From Mesorhizobium sp. (lineage in GTDB: Bacteria; Pseudomonadota; Alphaproteobacteria; Rhizobiales; Rhizobiaceae), in contig NZ_JANINM010000195.1 in assembly GCF_024509055.1 (NCBI RefSeq), forward strand, positions 1 through 43,795: a stretch of 43,795 bases of DNA, in the 5' to 3' direction. Below, piece after piece: positions 1-5,873 of this stretch. The notes beneath the pieces were generated by a model. That model saw nothing but the letters and a program-made list of their open reading frames with translations, did no database searches and was not told the DNA's origin. The position numbers were made by a program, and so were the translations under genes. Numbering within the stretch: position 1 is the first letter of the stretch; the number at the start of each line of letters is the position of its first letter.

Positions 1-30
1 CGGCGGCGGAAGAAGTCCTGAGGGGCTCGG

Positions 31-57
31 TTGCCTATCGCGCCGATGGCGTATAAG
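31..57 (+). promoter_or_regulatory. Host promoter of the interrupted tRNA-Cys-like gene
   Basis: TTGCCT at 31-36 and TATAAG at 52-57 are spaced by 15 bases (16 if GTTGCC is taken) and lie about 15 bases before the first tRNA base. This is the only clearly host-derived regulatory signal in the window. After integration it would transcribe a tRNA half that runs into phage DNA. Confidence 0.45.
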
Positions 58-69
58 AGAGCGCCCCAA

Positions 70-124
70 GGGGCCACGTGGCGGAGTGGTTACGCAGCGG
101 TCTGCAAAGCAGACCAGAAGCCCA
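70..124 (+). repeat. Left copy of 55-bp terminal direct repeat (attL)
   Basis: These 55 bases are identical to 43741-43795, while the preceding base differs (a against t). The first 39 bases are the 5' half of a tRNA-Cys-like gene and the last 16 are not tRNA. Bases 99-105 and 109-115 form a perfect 7-bp inverted repeat (GGTCTGC / GCAGACC) around AAA. This is the geometry of integrase core sites around a crossover in the anticodon loop. Between the core and the integrase gene is a small inverted repeat, AACCGG/CCGGTT (134-139 / 154-159), followed by T residues, which could stop transcription from the tRNA promoter. Confidence 0.85.
72..108 (+). tRNA. 5' half of a tRNA-Cys-like gene, interrupted after the anticodon loop
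   Basis: The bases read as acceptor strand GGCCACG, a D-arm, the 5' anticodon strand and the loop CTGCAAA with anticodon GCA at 104-106, as expected for tRNA-Cys. The following bases do not pair as a 3' anticodon strand and no T-arm or CCA follows, so this copy cannot fold into a tRNA. The 3' half should lie in host DNA beyond the other end of the prophage. Confidence 0.7.
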
Positions 125-140
125 ATGATTTCTAACCGGA

Positions 141-216
141 ATTCTGAAAAACACCGGTTTTTCGCTACTTCTTCCCAGCGTTATTTTTCAATGCCTTAGC
201 GGGCATTTCAGAATGA
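141..216. promoter_or_regulatory. Putative integrase arm-type sites, left arm
   Basis: GCATTTCAGAATGAG occurs at 203-217 (13-base core CATTTCAGAATGA at 204-216) and recurs near the other end of the element at 43641-43653 and 43664-43678. A degenerate inverted copy, ATTCTGAAAA, lies at 141-150. Repeats on both sides of the core at 60-100 bases are the arrangement of arm-type binding sites of tyrosine integrases. The site at 204-216 lies inside the 3' end of the integrase gene. Confidence 0.55.
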
Positions 217-1469
217 GATGCCGTTTCGGCCGGCGCGTCATCATGCTGCATGAGGCGGTGCGCGTAACGCTTCCGCGTGGCGGCCAGCGCGCGTTTCGCG
301 GTGCGCTTGGCATAGCCGTCATAGGCCTTCGATTTGTGAGCGGAGAGGGCGCGGCCCTGTCCGTCCGTCAGTTCGGCTTCCTCGAGCTCGGTCATGCCGC
401 CGTGGCGGCAGGCGTCGAGCGTGAAGTTGGCCGGAACGCCGTCGATCGTTCGAAGCGAGCGGACCAGGCGCGCCATCGACATCGGATCCCACTTCTCGGA
501 GCCGGCCTTGCGATCGCGCATGACGATGCCGAGGCCGAGCTGTGGCACGTGGCTGAGGATTTCTTCCGCCTCGCTGTAGAACAGCACGCGATCGTTGCCG
601 ATTGTCTCCTCGAGCGGATGCAGCACCATCTCGCCGGTTTTGTGATGCTCGATGCGGATGGCATTGGGCGCTTGCGGCCCTCGGTAATCTCCCCAGCGGA
701 CATAGCCCGCCAGCACGTTCTCCGGGCGCTGGAGCCATTCAAAGCAGATCACGGCGGCGGCAGCCGCATCGAAGTGACCCATGCTCACGGCGCCCCACGC
801 GAAGGCGTAGACCTGATCGCGGGTCGCCGCCGGTTTCACCGCCTTGACCCAATCGGAGGTCGCGACGCCTTCCCATGGGTTCGGAACCTTGGGATCGAAG
901 ACCTCAGGATGCAGGCGGCGCACCACGCGCCAGGCGTGCCGGCAGGTGACGACGGCTTTCAGCGCCGTGCGCGGCCGCTGGGTCTTTCCCTTGCGCACCG
1001 GCGTGTCGCGGATGATGGCATAGAGCTTGTCGGCCGCAGCGGGGGTGATGCCGCGGACCGGCCGTTCGCCGATTCGCTTGCCCTTCTTGTCGACGACGTT
1101 GGCGACCAGCGCCATGGTCCGCTCGTGGTCCGGAGCGGTTCGGTCCGAAACCCGCTCTTTCCAGTCCAGGCTGGCGCGGTAGCTCCGAAACAGCCAGTCG
1201 ACGGTGCCGTAGGGCGCCAGCTGCTCGGCGGCGGCCGGCGCGGCCTCGCCGAGGCGCCGACGGTCCCATTCGTCGAACAGGCCATTCAGCGTCGCGGCCT
1301 TGCCCGCAGGGCCGCAGGCGGCCTCGTAATCGGTTCCCAGGGCGCATTGATGGTCGCGGTGCAGGGTGCAGCCCAGCTTGCGGTAGTAGCTCGGCAGGGT
1401 CCAGTAATAGGCCGTCTTGCCTGAGGTCAGCGGCTTGGGAATCACGAAGCGCGGCAGCTCGCGCTCCAC
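165..1469 (-). CDS. int: Tyrosine-type site-specific integrase
   Basis: This is a phage integrase that would recombine attP with the tRNA-Cys-like attB in the cytoplasm. With the GTG start at 1469 it has 434 residues. The catalytic pattern is visible: Arg248 in QRPENV, Lys277 in HHKTGE, Arg355 in DACRHGG, His378 in SAHKS and the likely nucleophile Tyr386 in YDGYAKR. The N-terminal part would be the arm- and core-binding region. The GTG at 1469 was chosen because it lies two bases after the stop of the upstream excisionase-like gene; an in-frame ATG at 1556 would add 29 residues that overlap that gene by 85 bases. It is the last gene of the leftward operon and its stop is 40 bases from the att core. 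Confidence 0.93.
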   Translation of the reverse strand: MERELPRFVIPKPLTSGKTAYYWTLPSYYRKLGCTLHRDHQCALGTDYEAACGPAGKAATLNGLFDEWDRRRLGEAAPAAAEQLAPYGTVDWLFRSYRASLDWKERVSDRTAPDHERTMALVANVVDKKGKRIGERPVRGITPAAADKLYAIIRDTPVRKGKTQRPRTALKAVVTCRHAWRVVRRLHPEVFDPKVPNPWEGVATSDWVKAVKPAATRDQVYAFAWGAVSMGHFDAAAAAVICFEWLQRPENVLAGYVRWGDYRGPQAPNAIRIEHHKTGEMVLHPLEETIGNDRVLFYSEAEEILSHVPQLGLGIVMRDRKAGSEKWDPMSMARLVRSLRTIDGVPANFTLDACRHGGMTELEEAELTDGQGRALSAHKSKAYDGYAKRTAKRALAATRKRYAHRLMQHDDAPAETASHSEMPAKALKNNAGKK

Positions 1470-1471
1470 GG

Positions 1472-1714
1472 CTACAGATCCAGCGCGGCGTCCGCCACGC
1501 GAGCGGAAACGGGCGATTCGGGCTGGATAGCCTGGTCGAGATGGTCCTTCAGCCATAGCTTGCGCCGCCCCTGGTCGACGATGGGCTTCGGATACTCGGT
1601 GCCCACGCGACGCAAGAAAGACTCAACCGACGGTTCTCCGCAATAGCCTGCGGACATGGCGGGGTTCATGCGGGCCGGCCAGGCGCCGGCGGGGATGATG
1701 GCCGGGCGGGTCAT
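1472..1714 (-). CDS. AlpA/excisionase-like small DNA-binding protein
   Basis: This 80-residue protein begins MTRPAIIPAG and has a short MerR/AlpA-like helix-turn-helix (about residues 17-55: YCGEPSVESFLRRVG ... YPKPIV) followed by a WLKDHLDQAI helix. That layout is common in phage excisionases and AlpA-type regulators placed just before an integrase. It overlaps the upstream gene by four bases (ATGA) and is followed after two bases by the integrase. It probably directs excision or regulates integrase expression; which one cannot be told from sequence. Confidence 0.75.
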   Translation of the reverse strand: MTRPAIIPAGAWPARMNPAMSAGYCGEPSVESFLRRVGTEYPKPIVDQGRRKLWLKDHLDQAIQPESPVSARVADAALDL

Positions 1715-1920
1715 TCGGACGCCTTTCGATAGCGATAGAAGCCGGGCTCGCCGGCGCGGAGCACGCGGCCGGCGCGGAGCAGGATGCGCAGGGCGTTTGA
1801 TGTCGGCGTCGGGATCAGCCCGTTGGGCCGATGGATTTCGCGTGGGGTGCGGGCGCGGCCATCCGACAGGATCTGCAGTACGCGCTCGGCGAGTTCGGTT
1901 GGCGGGAGCGAGATCTGCAT
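1711..1920 (-). CDS. Small winged-helix-like protein
   Basis: This is a 69-residue protein starting MQISLPPTEL. The segment ELAERVLQILSDG ... PREIHRP ... NALRILLRAGRVLRAG ... FYRYR reads like a short winged helix: two helices, a recognition helix and a basic wing with a terminal YRYR strand. No family name can be given with confidence. The start overlaps the upstream stop by one base (TAATG) and the stop overlaps the excisionase-like start, so it is translationally coupled inside the integration operon. It is a possible DNA-binding accessory factor. Confidence 0.7.
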   Translation of the reverse strand: MQISLPPTELAERVLQILSDGRARTPREIHRPNGLIPTPTSNALRILLRAGRVLRAGEPGFYRYRKASE

Positions 1921-2123
1921 TAGTCGCCATCTTTCGTGGTGCTGGCAGATGAGCGACGTTCGGCGTCGAGGGAGGCACGGCGCCGGGCTTCGACGCGGCC
2001 GCGATACCATTCGGCGAAGTCGGGATTTTCATCGAGCAGCGATCGGACGCGGGCGGCCGGCATCTGCTCGGTGAGGATCAGTGTCTCGTAGTTAAGGAAC
2101 TGCTCGCGCGGGATCGCCGTCAT
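1920..2123 (-). CDS. Small hypothetical protein of the integration operon
   Basis: This 67-residue soluble protein starts MTAIPREQFL and has a helical, charged middle part (RSLLDENPDFAEWYRGRVEARRR) and a polar tail. I do not recognise a family. It overlaps its upstream neighbour by four bases (ATGA) and its downstream neighbour by one base, so it is expressed with the other leftward lysogeny genes. Confidence 0.65.
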   Translation of the reverse strand: MTAIPREQFLNYETLILTEQMPAARVRSLLDENPDFAEWYRGRVEARRRASLDAERRSSASTTKDGD

Positions 2124-2410
2124 GCGGCACCGCCTTTCGCAGCGGAGAGCGATTCTTGACGCTTAAGCTGATGATCGAGCCTTATTCGGCGGACTATCTC
2201 GCTCGGGTCGGCGTTCGACGCCATGTTGATATACCCGGCCGCCGCGATGGTTTGACCATCGAAATATTCTCGCTGCGCCTCGGGATGAAGTGGAGGTAAG
2301 ACGCGGCGGGAGGGATGCAGCTGCGAAAGCGCGCCCCACAAGTATGCTTCATGCTTCTGGTATCGATCGAGCGGCCGCGCGTCCTTCCAATTTATGCGGG
2401 AGCGCCTCAT
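2120..2410 (-). CDS. Hypothetical protein of the integration operon
   Basis: This 96-residue protein starts MRRSRINWKD. It has an aromatic, Pro/His-rich middle segment (YQKHEAYLWGALSQLHP ... LPPLHPEAQREYF) and a basic helical C-terminus with no membrane segment. I do not recognise a family. Four-base overlaps with the genes on both sides place it firmly in the operon. Confidence 0.65.
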   Translation of the reverse strand: MRRSRINWKDARPLDRYQKHEAYLWGALSQLHPSRRVLPPLHPEAQREYFDGQTIAAAGYINMASNADPSEIVRRIRLDHQLKRQESLSAAKGGAA

Positions 2411-2616
2411 GCCGGCACCGTTTCGGTCATCGCGATGCTTACGGTTGAGAGTAGGGTCTCATAGGCACGATCGCGGACACATTCGTCGTAATCGTTCAGC
2501 CGCTCCGCGGGCGCCTTCGCCCGGTTGTGCTGCCATACGGTCAGCGCGAGGTTGACCTCGAGCTGGGTGGCGGTCGCGAGATTGTCGTTGATGTGAGGGG
2601 ACTGAAGTTGGCGCAC
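2407..2616 (-). CDS. First small protein of the leftward operon
   Basis: This 69-residue protein has a GTG start at 2616 preceded by GGGAG at a normal distance. It is helical and contains ATQLEVNLALTVWQHNRAKAPAERL, with no recognised domain. It is the first gene after promoter PL (2646-2674), with operator 2648-2664 inside that promoter. Its ribosome binding site lies in the 3' arm of a perfect 8-bp inverted repeat at 2623-2645 (see findings). Confidence 0.65.
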   Translation of the reverse strand: MRQLQSPHINDNLATATQLEVNLALTVWQHNRAKAPAERLNDYDECVRDRAYETLLSTVSIAMTETVPA

Positions 2617-2622
2617 GGCCGA

Positions 2623-2645
2623 TCTCCCGATTTGCGGTCGGGAGA
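2623..2645 (-). promoter_or_regulatory. Inverted repeat masking the ribosome binding site of the leftward operon
   Basis: TCTCCCGA at 2623-2630 and TCGGGAGA at 2638-2645 are perfect 8-bp arms around a 7-base loop. On the minus-strand RNA the second arm contains the GGGAG of the gene starting at 2616. A transcript starting from PL (near 2639) would lack most of the first arm, while read-through RNA from the repressor gene would contain both arms. Confidence 0.45.
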
Positions 2646-2674
2646 ATGTAACCTATTCGGTCACTTTTGGTCAA
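2646..2674 (-). promoter_or_regulatory. Promoter PL of the integration operon
   Basis: On the minus strand TTGACC (2674-2669) and TTACAT (2651-2646) are separated by exactly 17 bases. Operator OL1 (2648-2664) fills the spacer and overlaps four bases of the -10 element. Bound repressor would block RNA polymerase directly. The first leftward gene starts about 23 bases after the expected start site. Confidence 0.7.
2648..2664. promoter_or_regulatory. Operator OL1
   Basis: GTAACC-TATTC-GGTCAC is one of five related 17-bp sites (arms GTRACC and GGTNNC, 5-base centre). It lies between the -35 and -10 elements of PL. Confidence 0.7.
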
Positions 2675-2683
2675 TCAGATTAT

Positions 2684-2700
2684 GTAACCGTATCGGTTAC
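2684..2700. promoter_or_regulatory. Operator OL2 (perfect palindrome)
   Basis: GTAACCG-TAT-CGGTTAC is the most symmetric of the five sites. It starts 36 bases from OL1 and overlaps the last base of the repressor stop codon. The one-to-one spacing of about 36 bases is also seen between two right-hand sites, which suggests side-by-side cooperative binding. Confidence 0.7.
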
Positions 2701-3044
2701 TATCGTTTAACCTTTGGCGCTCGCTTTGGTTTACTGCTCGGAAAGGTCAGTTTGGAGATGAGCGAAAGGGCAACCTCGCGCTCCGCCGCCGTCAGATCGG
2801 CACCCGCCAGATCGGAACCTTCCGGCGGTGGCGGCCTCCAGAGTTGTTCCGGCATAATCCCCAGCGTTTCGGCGTATTTCGCGATTTTCTCCGCATTCAT
2901 GCGGTTCTGCTCGCGCTCCATTCGATGAACAGATTCGCGCTCGATTTCGAAAGCCTCGGCGATCACCTCGGGGCTGACATTTAGTCGCTTCCGCCATTCC
3001 ACCAGATAGAGCAGGCGGCGGGGATTTGCTGATTTTGTAACCAT
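2700..3044 (-). CDS. Xre-family phage repressor (CI-like)
   Basis: This is the likely master repressor of lysogeny, 114 residues from the ATG at 3044. An Xre-type helix-turn-helix spans about residues 10-65 (LLYLVEWRKRLNV, VIAEAFEIERESVHRMER, KIAKYAETLG, PEQLWR). A basic C-terminal tail (KPKRAPKVKR) follows, and there is no LexA-like autocleavage domain. The start at 3044 was chosen because an upstream in-frame ATG (3143) would put three operators inside the coding sequence. It diverges from the Cro-like gene. Operator-like site 3037-3053 covers its start codon, which points to autoregulation. Induction would have to act by something other than RecA-stimulated self-cleavage. Confidence 0.8.
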   Translation of the reverse strand: MVTKSANPRRLLYLVEWRKRLNVSPEVIAEAFEIERESVHRMEREQNRMNAEKIAKYAETLGIMPEQLWRPPPPEGSDLAGADLTAAEREVALSLISKLTFPSSKPKRAPKVKR

Positions 3045-3053
3045 TCCGGTATC
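3037..3053. promoter_or_regulatory. Degenerate operator over the repressor start
   Basis: GTAACC-ATTCC-GGTATC keeps one perfect arm and four of six bases in the other. It overlaps the repressor ATG (3042-3044) and part of its likely -10 element TACGAT (3056-3051). As a weak site it would close the repressor gene only at high repressor concentration. Confidence 0.5.
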
Positions 3054-3079
3054 GTAATTGTGGATGGACCGGAACGCAG
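3051..3079 (-). promoter_or_regulatory. Candidate repressor promoter (PRM-like)
   Basis: On the minus strand TACGAT (3056-3051) ends six bases before the repressor ATG, with only a weak CTGCGT 17 bases upstream (3079-3074). No Shine-Dalgarno sequence precedes the ATG, so the transcript may be leaderless. A weak -35 next to an operator (3079-3095) is what an activator-dependent maintenance promoter would look like. Confidence 0.4.
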
Positions 3080-3095
3080 GGACCGCGCTGGTCAC
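3079..3095. promoter_or_regulatory. Operator OR2
   Basis: GGGACC-GCGCT-GGTCAC has one mismatch to the operator arms. It starts 35 bases before OR1 (3114) and sits behind the candidate repressor promoter, the position from which a bound repressor could contact polymerase. Confidence 0.5.
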
Positions 3096-3118
3096 ATTTC
3101 CGCTTCCGTAAATGTGAC
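3091..3118. repeat. 9-bp inverted repeat in the immunity region
   Basis: GTCACATTT (3091-3099) and AAATGTGAC (3110-3118) are perfect arms around 10 bases. The outer GTCAC/GTGAC bases are shared with operators OR2 and OR1, so the repeat links the two sites symmetrically. It may be a binding site for the Cro-like protein, or only a consequence of two facing half-operators. Confidence 0.45.
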
Positions 3119-3132
3119 CGAATCGGTTACTG
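3104..3132 (+). promoter_or_regulatory. Promoter PR of the rightward early genes
   Basis: TTCCGT (3104-3109) and TTACTG (3127-3132) are spaced by 17 bases, and OR1 lies between them with the same 4-base offset from the -35 as OL1 has in PL. The start site would fall at about 3140, on or just before the Cro-like ATG at 3142, giving a leaderless mRNA. Confidence 0.5.
3114..3130. promoter_or_regulatory. Operator OR1
   Basis: GTGACC-GAATC-GGTTAC is a strong match to the operator family. It sits inside PR and overlaps its -10 element by four bases, the same geometry as OL1 in PL. Confidence 0.7.
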
Positions 3133-3141
3133 ATTCGGTCC

Positions 3142-3375
3142 ATGACCGTCGCTCATCCGCTCACTGCCTACCGGAATAGCTTCACCCCGCCGAAATCGCA
3201 GGACGATTTGGCGCGGGAATTGTCTGTGAGCCGGAATGCGATCAACCGCTGGGAAAACGGCAAGCGCAAGGTCGACATCGAGATATTGCCTCGCGTCGCC
3301 AAGCATACCGGCATCCCGGCGCGTGACCTGCGGCCCGATCTCGCGGAATTGTTCGATCCGGAGCGGCTTACATGA
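3142..3375 (+). CDS. Cro-like Xre/YdaS helix-turn-helix regulator
   Basis: This 77-residue protein starts at the ATG at 3142. A helix-turn-helix covers about residues 18-60 (SQDDLARELSVSRNAINRWENGKRKVDIEILPRVAKHTG), which is the Cro/YdaS pattern. It is divergent from the repressor and lies directly behind PR/OR1, so it is probably the lytic regulator opposing the repressor at the same operators. No ribosome binding site precedes the ATG, in line with a leaderless transcript. Confidence 0.85.
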   Translation: MTVAHPLTAYRNSFTPPKSQDDLARELSVSRNAINRWENGKRKVDIEILPRVAKHTGIPARDLRPDLAELFDPERLT

Positions 3376-3377
3376 TC

Positions 3378-3668
3378 TCAGTTGGCGCGCCCATCGGGTG
3401 GACGATCGTCGATCAGCAGCGGGGCGCCGCTGGAAAAGGCTTCGCACTGGCGAATGCCGCGACTGAATGTTTCGAGGGCGAGCACCAGGCGCGCCACCAC
3501 GATGTGCTCGCGGACGCCGTCGGCGATCGCGCGACTGGCAAACAGCGTCACGCGGACACAGGCCGCGCCGATCTGTTCGATTTCTCCGATTCCTTCGCAA
3601 AACGTATCGGCGACGCAGGCCGGGTCGATCAGTTCGGTGATGCGGTTCCGTCGCGACGAGGCGTCCAT
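3378..3668 (-). CDS. Hypothetical protein convergent with the Cro-like gene
   Basis: This 96-residue protein starts from the ATG at 3668, which has a strong GGGGGA ribosome binding site; an upstream ATG at 3713 lacks one. It begins MDASSRRNRITELIDP and contains alternating strand-like segments (GEIEQIGAACVRVTLFAS ... HIVVARLVLALETF). It resembles a small uncharacterised family found in rhizobial phages and islands, with no known function. PR transcripts that continue past 3375 would be antisense to it, so its expression probably belongs to the lysogenic state. Confidence 0.6.
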   Translation of the reverse strand: MDASSRRNRITELIDPACVADTFCEGIGEIEQIGAACVRVTLFASRAIADGVREHIVVARLVLALETFSRGIRQCEAFSSGAPLLIDDRPPDGRAN

Positions 3669-3826
3669 TCTGTTCCCCCAACTTTCTTGTTTGTTCGGGG
3701 AAGTGTCGTTCACCGCGACGGTGCTGCGCTATTCGCCTTTGGAAACAGGGTAAACGCCGCTGCCGCGCATCGCCGGCGGCCGTCGCTTTCGTCATCGCAA
3801 ATCTGTTTGTCTGTCGGAGGTCTCGC

Positions 3827-4228
3827 ATGACTGCGAAACTACGCGGCCCGGCCGCGCGTGGCAAAAACTGGCATTGCACAACGGGGAATCAAATTGGGAC
3901 AACGGGGAATCAGATTTCTCCCGTTATGCAAAAAGTGCGGGAGGTGCTGCCGTCGTCTAAAGCTGCGCTGCACCTGCAGATTCTGACCGAGCAGAGCCTT
4001 TCGATCTGCCAAAAAGTGCTGTCGGGCGATCGTCATGAAAATCTCTCGATGGTCACCGCGCTTTTGCGCTCCGATCACGGCCGCGAGGTGCTGTTCGCGC
4101 TGATGGGCGATGCCAATCCGCCGTGGTTCGCCAAGTATCGCAAGCAGCTCGACGTCAACGCTGCGCGGCGCAAGCTGGCCGAGACCCAGCGTGCGATCGA
4201 TGCGCTCCAGGCGGAGGCGGCGGAATGA
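3827..4228 (+). CDS. Hypothetical protein opening the early operon
   Basis: This 133-residue protein has a clear GGAGG site before the ATG at 3827. Its N-terminus contains a 7-residue repeat (TTGNQIG / TTGNQIS) encoded by a 21-base tandem repeat (3878-3919). The rest is helical and ends in a charged coiled-coil-like tail (RKLAETQRAIDALQAEAAE). No family is recognised. It is the first gene of the rightward early operon and overlaps the next gene by four bases. Confidence 0.7.
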   Translation: MTAKLRGPAARGKNWHCTTGNQIGTTGNQISPVMQKVREVLPSSKAALHLQILTEQSLSICQKVLSGDRHENLSMVTALLRSDHGREVLFALMGDANPPWFAKYRKQLDVNAARRKLAETQRAIDALQAEAAE

Positions 4229-4521
4229 AACTCGCTGTGCTCCTCGTCATCGTCATCATGGCCGCGTTCACGGCGCTGGGTGTGGCGTGCGCCGCGTGGA
4301 TCGGGCTGCGGGGACATCCGCAGCCCGATCCATATGCCCGGCCGTTCGGCGACCAGCCCTACCGCGGCGACCCGCTGCGGCGCTCATTCCTCGTCAGCGA
4401 ATCCGAAGGAGTTGCCCTCCGATCGGATGCGGGCGGCGGCGGCTATTCCATCCCCTCGGGCCTCACCGCCGCCCGCACTTTCTTCCAGCGCATGCTGTCG
4501 ATCGCGGGAGCGCGCCGATGA
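4225..4521 (+). CDS. Small membrane-anchored early protein
   Basis: This 98-residue protein starts at 4225 in an ATGA overlap. Residues 4-27 (AVLLVIVIMAAFTALGVACAAWIG) form one N-terminal transmembrane helix, followed by a Pro/Gly-rich polar region. There is no lipobox. An early-expressed inner-membrane protein in a temperate phage could serve superinfection exclusion, but nothing in the sequence proves this. Confidence 0.7.
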   Translation: MKLAVLLVIVIMAAFTALGVACAAWIGLRGHPQPDPYARPFGDQPYRGDPLRRSFLVSESEGVALRSDAGGGGYSIPSGLTAARTFFQRMLSIAGARR

Positions 4522-4862
4522 CGAACGTTGTCAGCCCGCTCTTCACTCCCGCCGAGACCGCCAATTTCCTGGCAGGGAAGGCCGTCGCCAGCGCCACATC
4601 GTTCCTCGACGGCCGCAGCACGGCTGACGTCATGCGTGCCGATGCCGATCGGCTGATGCATGAACTGCTGGCCGTCGACCATCAATCGGACGCCAATGCG
4701 ATCCTCGATCCGGCGCGATTGCTGGTCCTGTCGATGATGCGCACGGCACGGGCAAGCGAACGCTGGCGGCTCGATCGCTGGCAACAGGTCACGGCGGCGC
4801 TGGTCGAACTGGTGCGGCGGGAATCGACCGATCTTCGCGAGCGCGGGGTGCAGCGCTCATGA
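4518..4862 (+). CDS. Hypothetical early protein
   Basis: This 114-residue mostly helical protein starts MTNVVSPLFT. It has an acidic middle part (ADVMRADADRLMHELLAVDHQSDAN) and a basic C-terminal helix (RASERWRLDRWQQV). No family is recognised. It is coupled to both neighbours by four-base overlaps. Confidence 0.65.
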   Translation: MTNVVSPLFTPAETANFLAGKAVASATSFLDGRSTADVMRADADRLMHELLAVDHQSDANAILDPARLLVLSMMRTARASERWRLDRWQQVTAALVELVRRESTDLRERGVQRS

Positions 4863-5179
4863 GGCGGCTTTCACAGACGCTGTGCGACCTGATCGTGTTC
4901 GCCGAGGAAGTGGTGGCGCGGCCGCTGCTGGACTCGCGGTTCGTCGGCGATCGCTTCGCAATGCTGGCATCCGAGATCCGGTGCGCCGACGCCCGACCGG
5001 CCGAAGGCGTCCGCGCGACGTCGGCCGCCTTGGTGATGATCACCGCCATCAACGAATTCCGCCACGCGCCGCGCGAGCGGTCGTCGGCCTGGCTGATGCT
5101 GATTGGCGCTGCGCTGCCGCTTCTGCGGCAAGAAACCTTTGAGGCAATGAACGACGAAAGGGAGCGGAGGGAGCGATGA
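4859..5179 (+). CDS. Hypothetical early protein
   Basis: This 106-residue helical protein starts MRRLSQTLCD and has a hydrophobic stretch (SAWLMLIGAALPLL, about residues 78-91) that is short for a transmembrane helix. It ends in a charged tail (NDERERRER). Four-base overlaps on both sides make it part of the early operon. Function unknown. Confidence 0.65.
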   Translation: MRRLSQTLCDLIVFAEEVVARPLLDSRFVGDRFAMLASEIRCADARPAEGVRATSAALVMITAINEFRHAPRERSSAWLMLIGAALPLLRQETFEAMNDERERRER

Positions 5180-5691
5180 AGGGGCCTGTTACACAAGAGT
5201 GGATTCATGGTCTGCCGTTCATGCAGCAGACTGTTTTGCTGACCGCGATTCGCGGGCCTGACGGTATTGCGAAATATCACGAGACGAAGTTCCTGTTGCG
5301 CTGGTTGAGGCGTTGTCTGCTCGTGAGCGCACTCGACGGCAAAGTTCTGTCGACGCCCTACGCGTTCGGCGGAGGGTCGTTCACCGGGCCGAGCTACGAA
5401 CCAAGCACGCTCGATCACGACTGGCGGCCGATGATGGACGCCGTCGTCGATCGATATCTCCAATCGCTCGACGAGCTGCCGCATCATTTCCAGATGCATT
5501 TCATGCATGCGGCCGAGATCCTCGGCTACAAGCATCCTGACATTCCGACGCGGGTCTGGTGGCAGAAGACTTATGTGCGCCTCGTGCACGATATGCATCT
5601 GTGGCCGGAAACCGAACTTGAGATGGATCGTCGCCTCGGGGATGATCGTGATGGCTGGCTCGCCCGTAATGATGCGGCGACCGTGTCATGA
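5176..5691 (+). CDS. Conserved hypothetical phage protein
   Basis: This 171-residue protein starts MKGPVTQEWI. The C-terminal half (residues 95-160: FQMHFMHAAEILGYKH ... RVWWQKTYVRLVHDMHL ... ETELEMDRRLGD) resembles a domain seen repeatedly in early regions of rhizobial and related phages. The name and function are not known to me. The spaced His and Met residues could bind metal, but no recognised catalytic motif is present. Confidence 0.7.
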   Translation: MKGPVTQEWIHGLPFMQQTVLLTAIRGPDGIAKYHETKFLLRWLRRCLLVSALDGKVLSTPYAFGGGSFTGPSYEPSTLDHDWRPMMDAVVDRYLQSLDELPHHFQMHFMHAAEILGYKHPDIPTRVWWQKTYVRLVHDMHLWPETELEMDRRLGDDRDGWLARNDAATVS

Positions 5692-5873
5692 CGGGAAAAA
5701 TCTCGAAACTCCAACGTGAATACGCCGACCTGCACCAGCGCGTTCTGCGCGCGTACCGGAAATCGGACAACCCACCTATCGCTGCGCTGCAGGCGCGAGA
5801 GCAGGAAATTGTAACTAGCCTTCGTGCCTTGGGAAGTACGCCGTATCCGCAGCAGAAGGATGCTGCGCAATGA
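5688..5873 (+). CDS. Small coiled-coil-like early protein
   Basis: This 61-residue, highly charged protein (MTGKISKLQREYADLHQRV ...) is probably one long helix and may oligomerise. It has ATGA overlaps with both neighbours. Function unknown. Confidence 0.6.
   Translation: MTGKISKLQREYADLHQRVLRAYRKSDNPPIAALQAREQEIVTSLRALGSTPYPQQKDAAQ

Noticed and set aside
99..124. Group I intron beginning in the tRNA anticodon loop
   Set aside because: A P1-like stem can be drawn, but the sequence runs within about 40 bases into integrase DNA and no P3-P7 core can be placed. A phage att junction explains the break better.
72..150. Intact tRNA-Cys gene
   Set aside because: After the anticodon loop the 3' strand does not pair and no T-arm or 3' acceptor strand follows. 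Only the 5' half is present.
213..1424. 403-codon plus-strand reading frame
   Set aside because: It lies antisense to the integrase, whose catalytic motifs are intact; composition is that of a GC-rich shadow frame.
3372..3830. 152-codon plus-strand reading frame between the Cro-like gene and the early operon
   Set aside because: It overlaps the minus-strand gene 3378-3668, which has a strong ribosome binding site and a more protein-like sequence.
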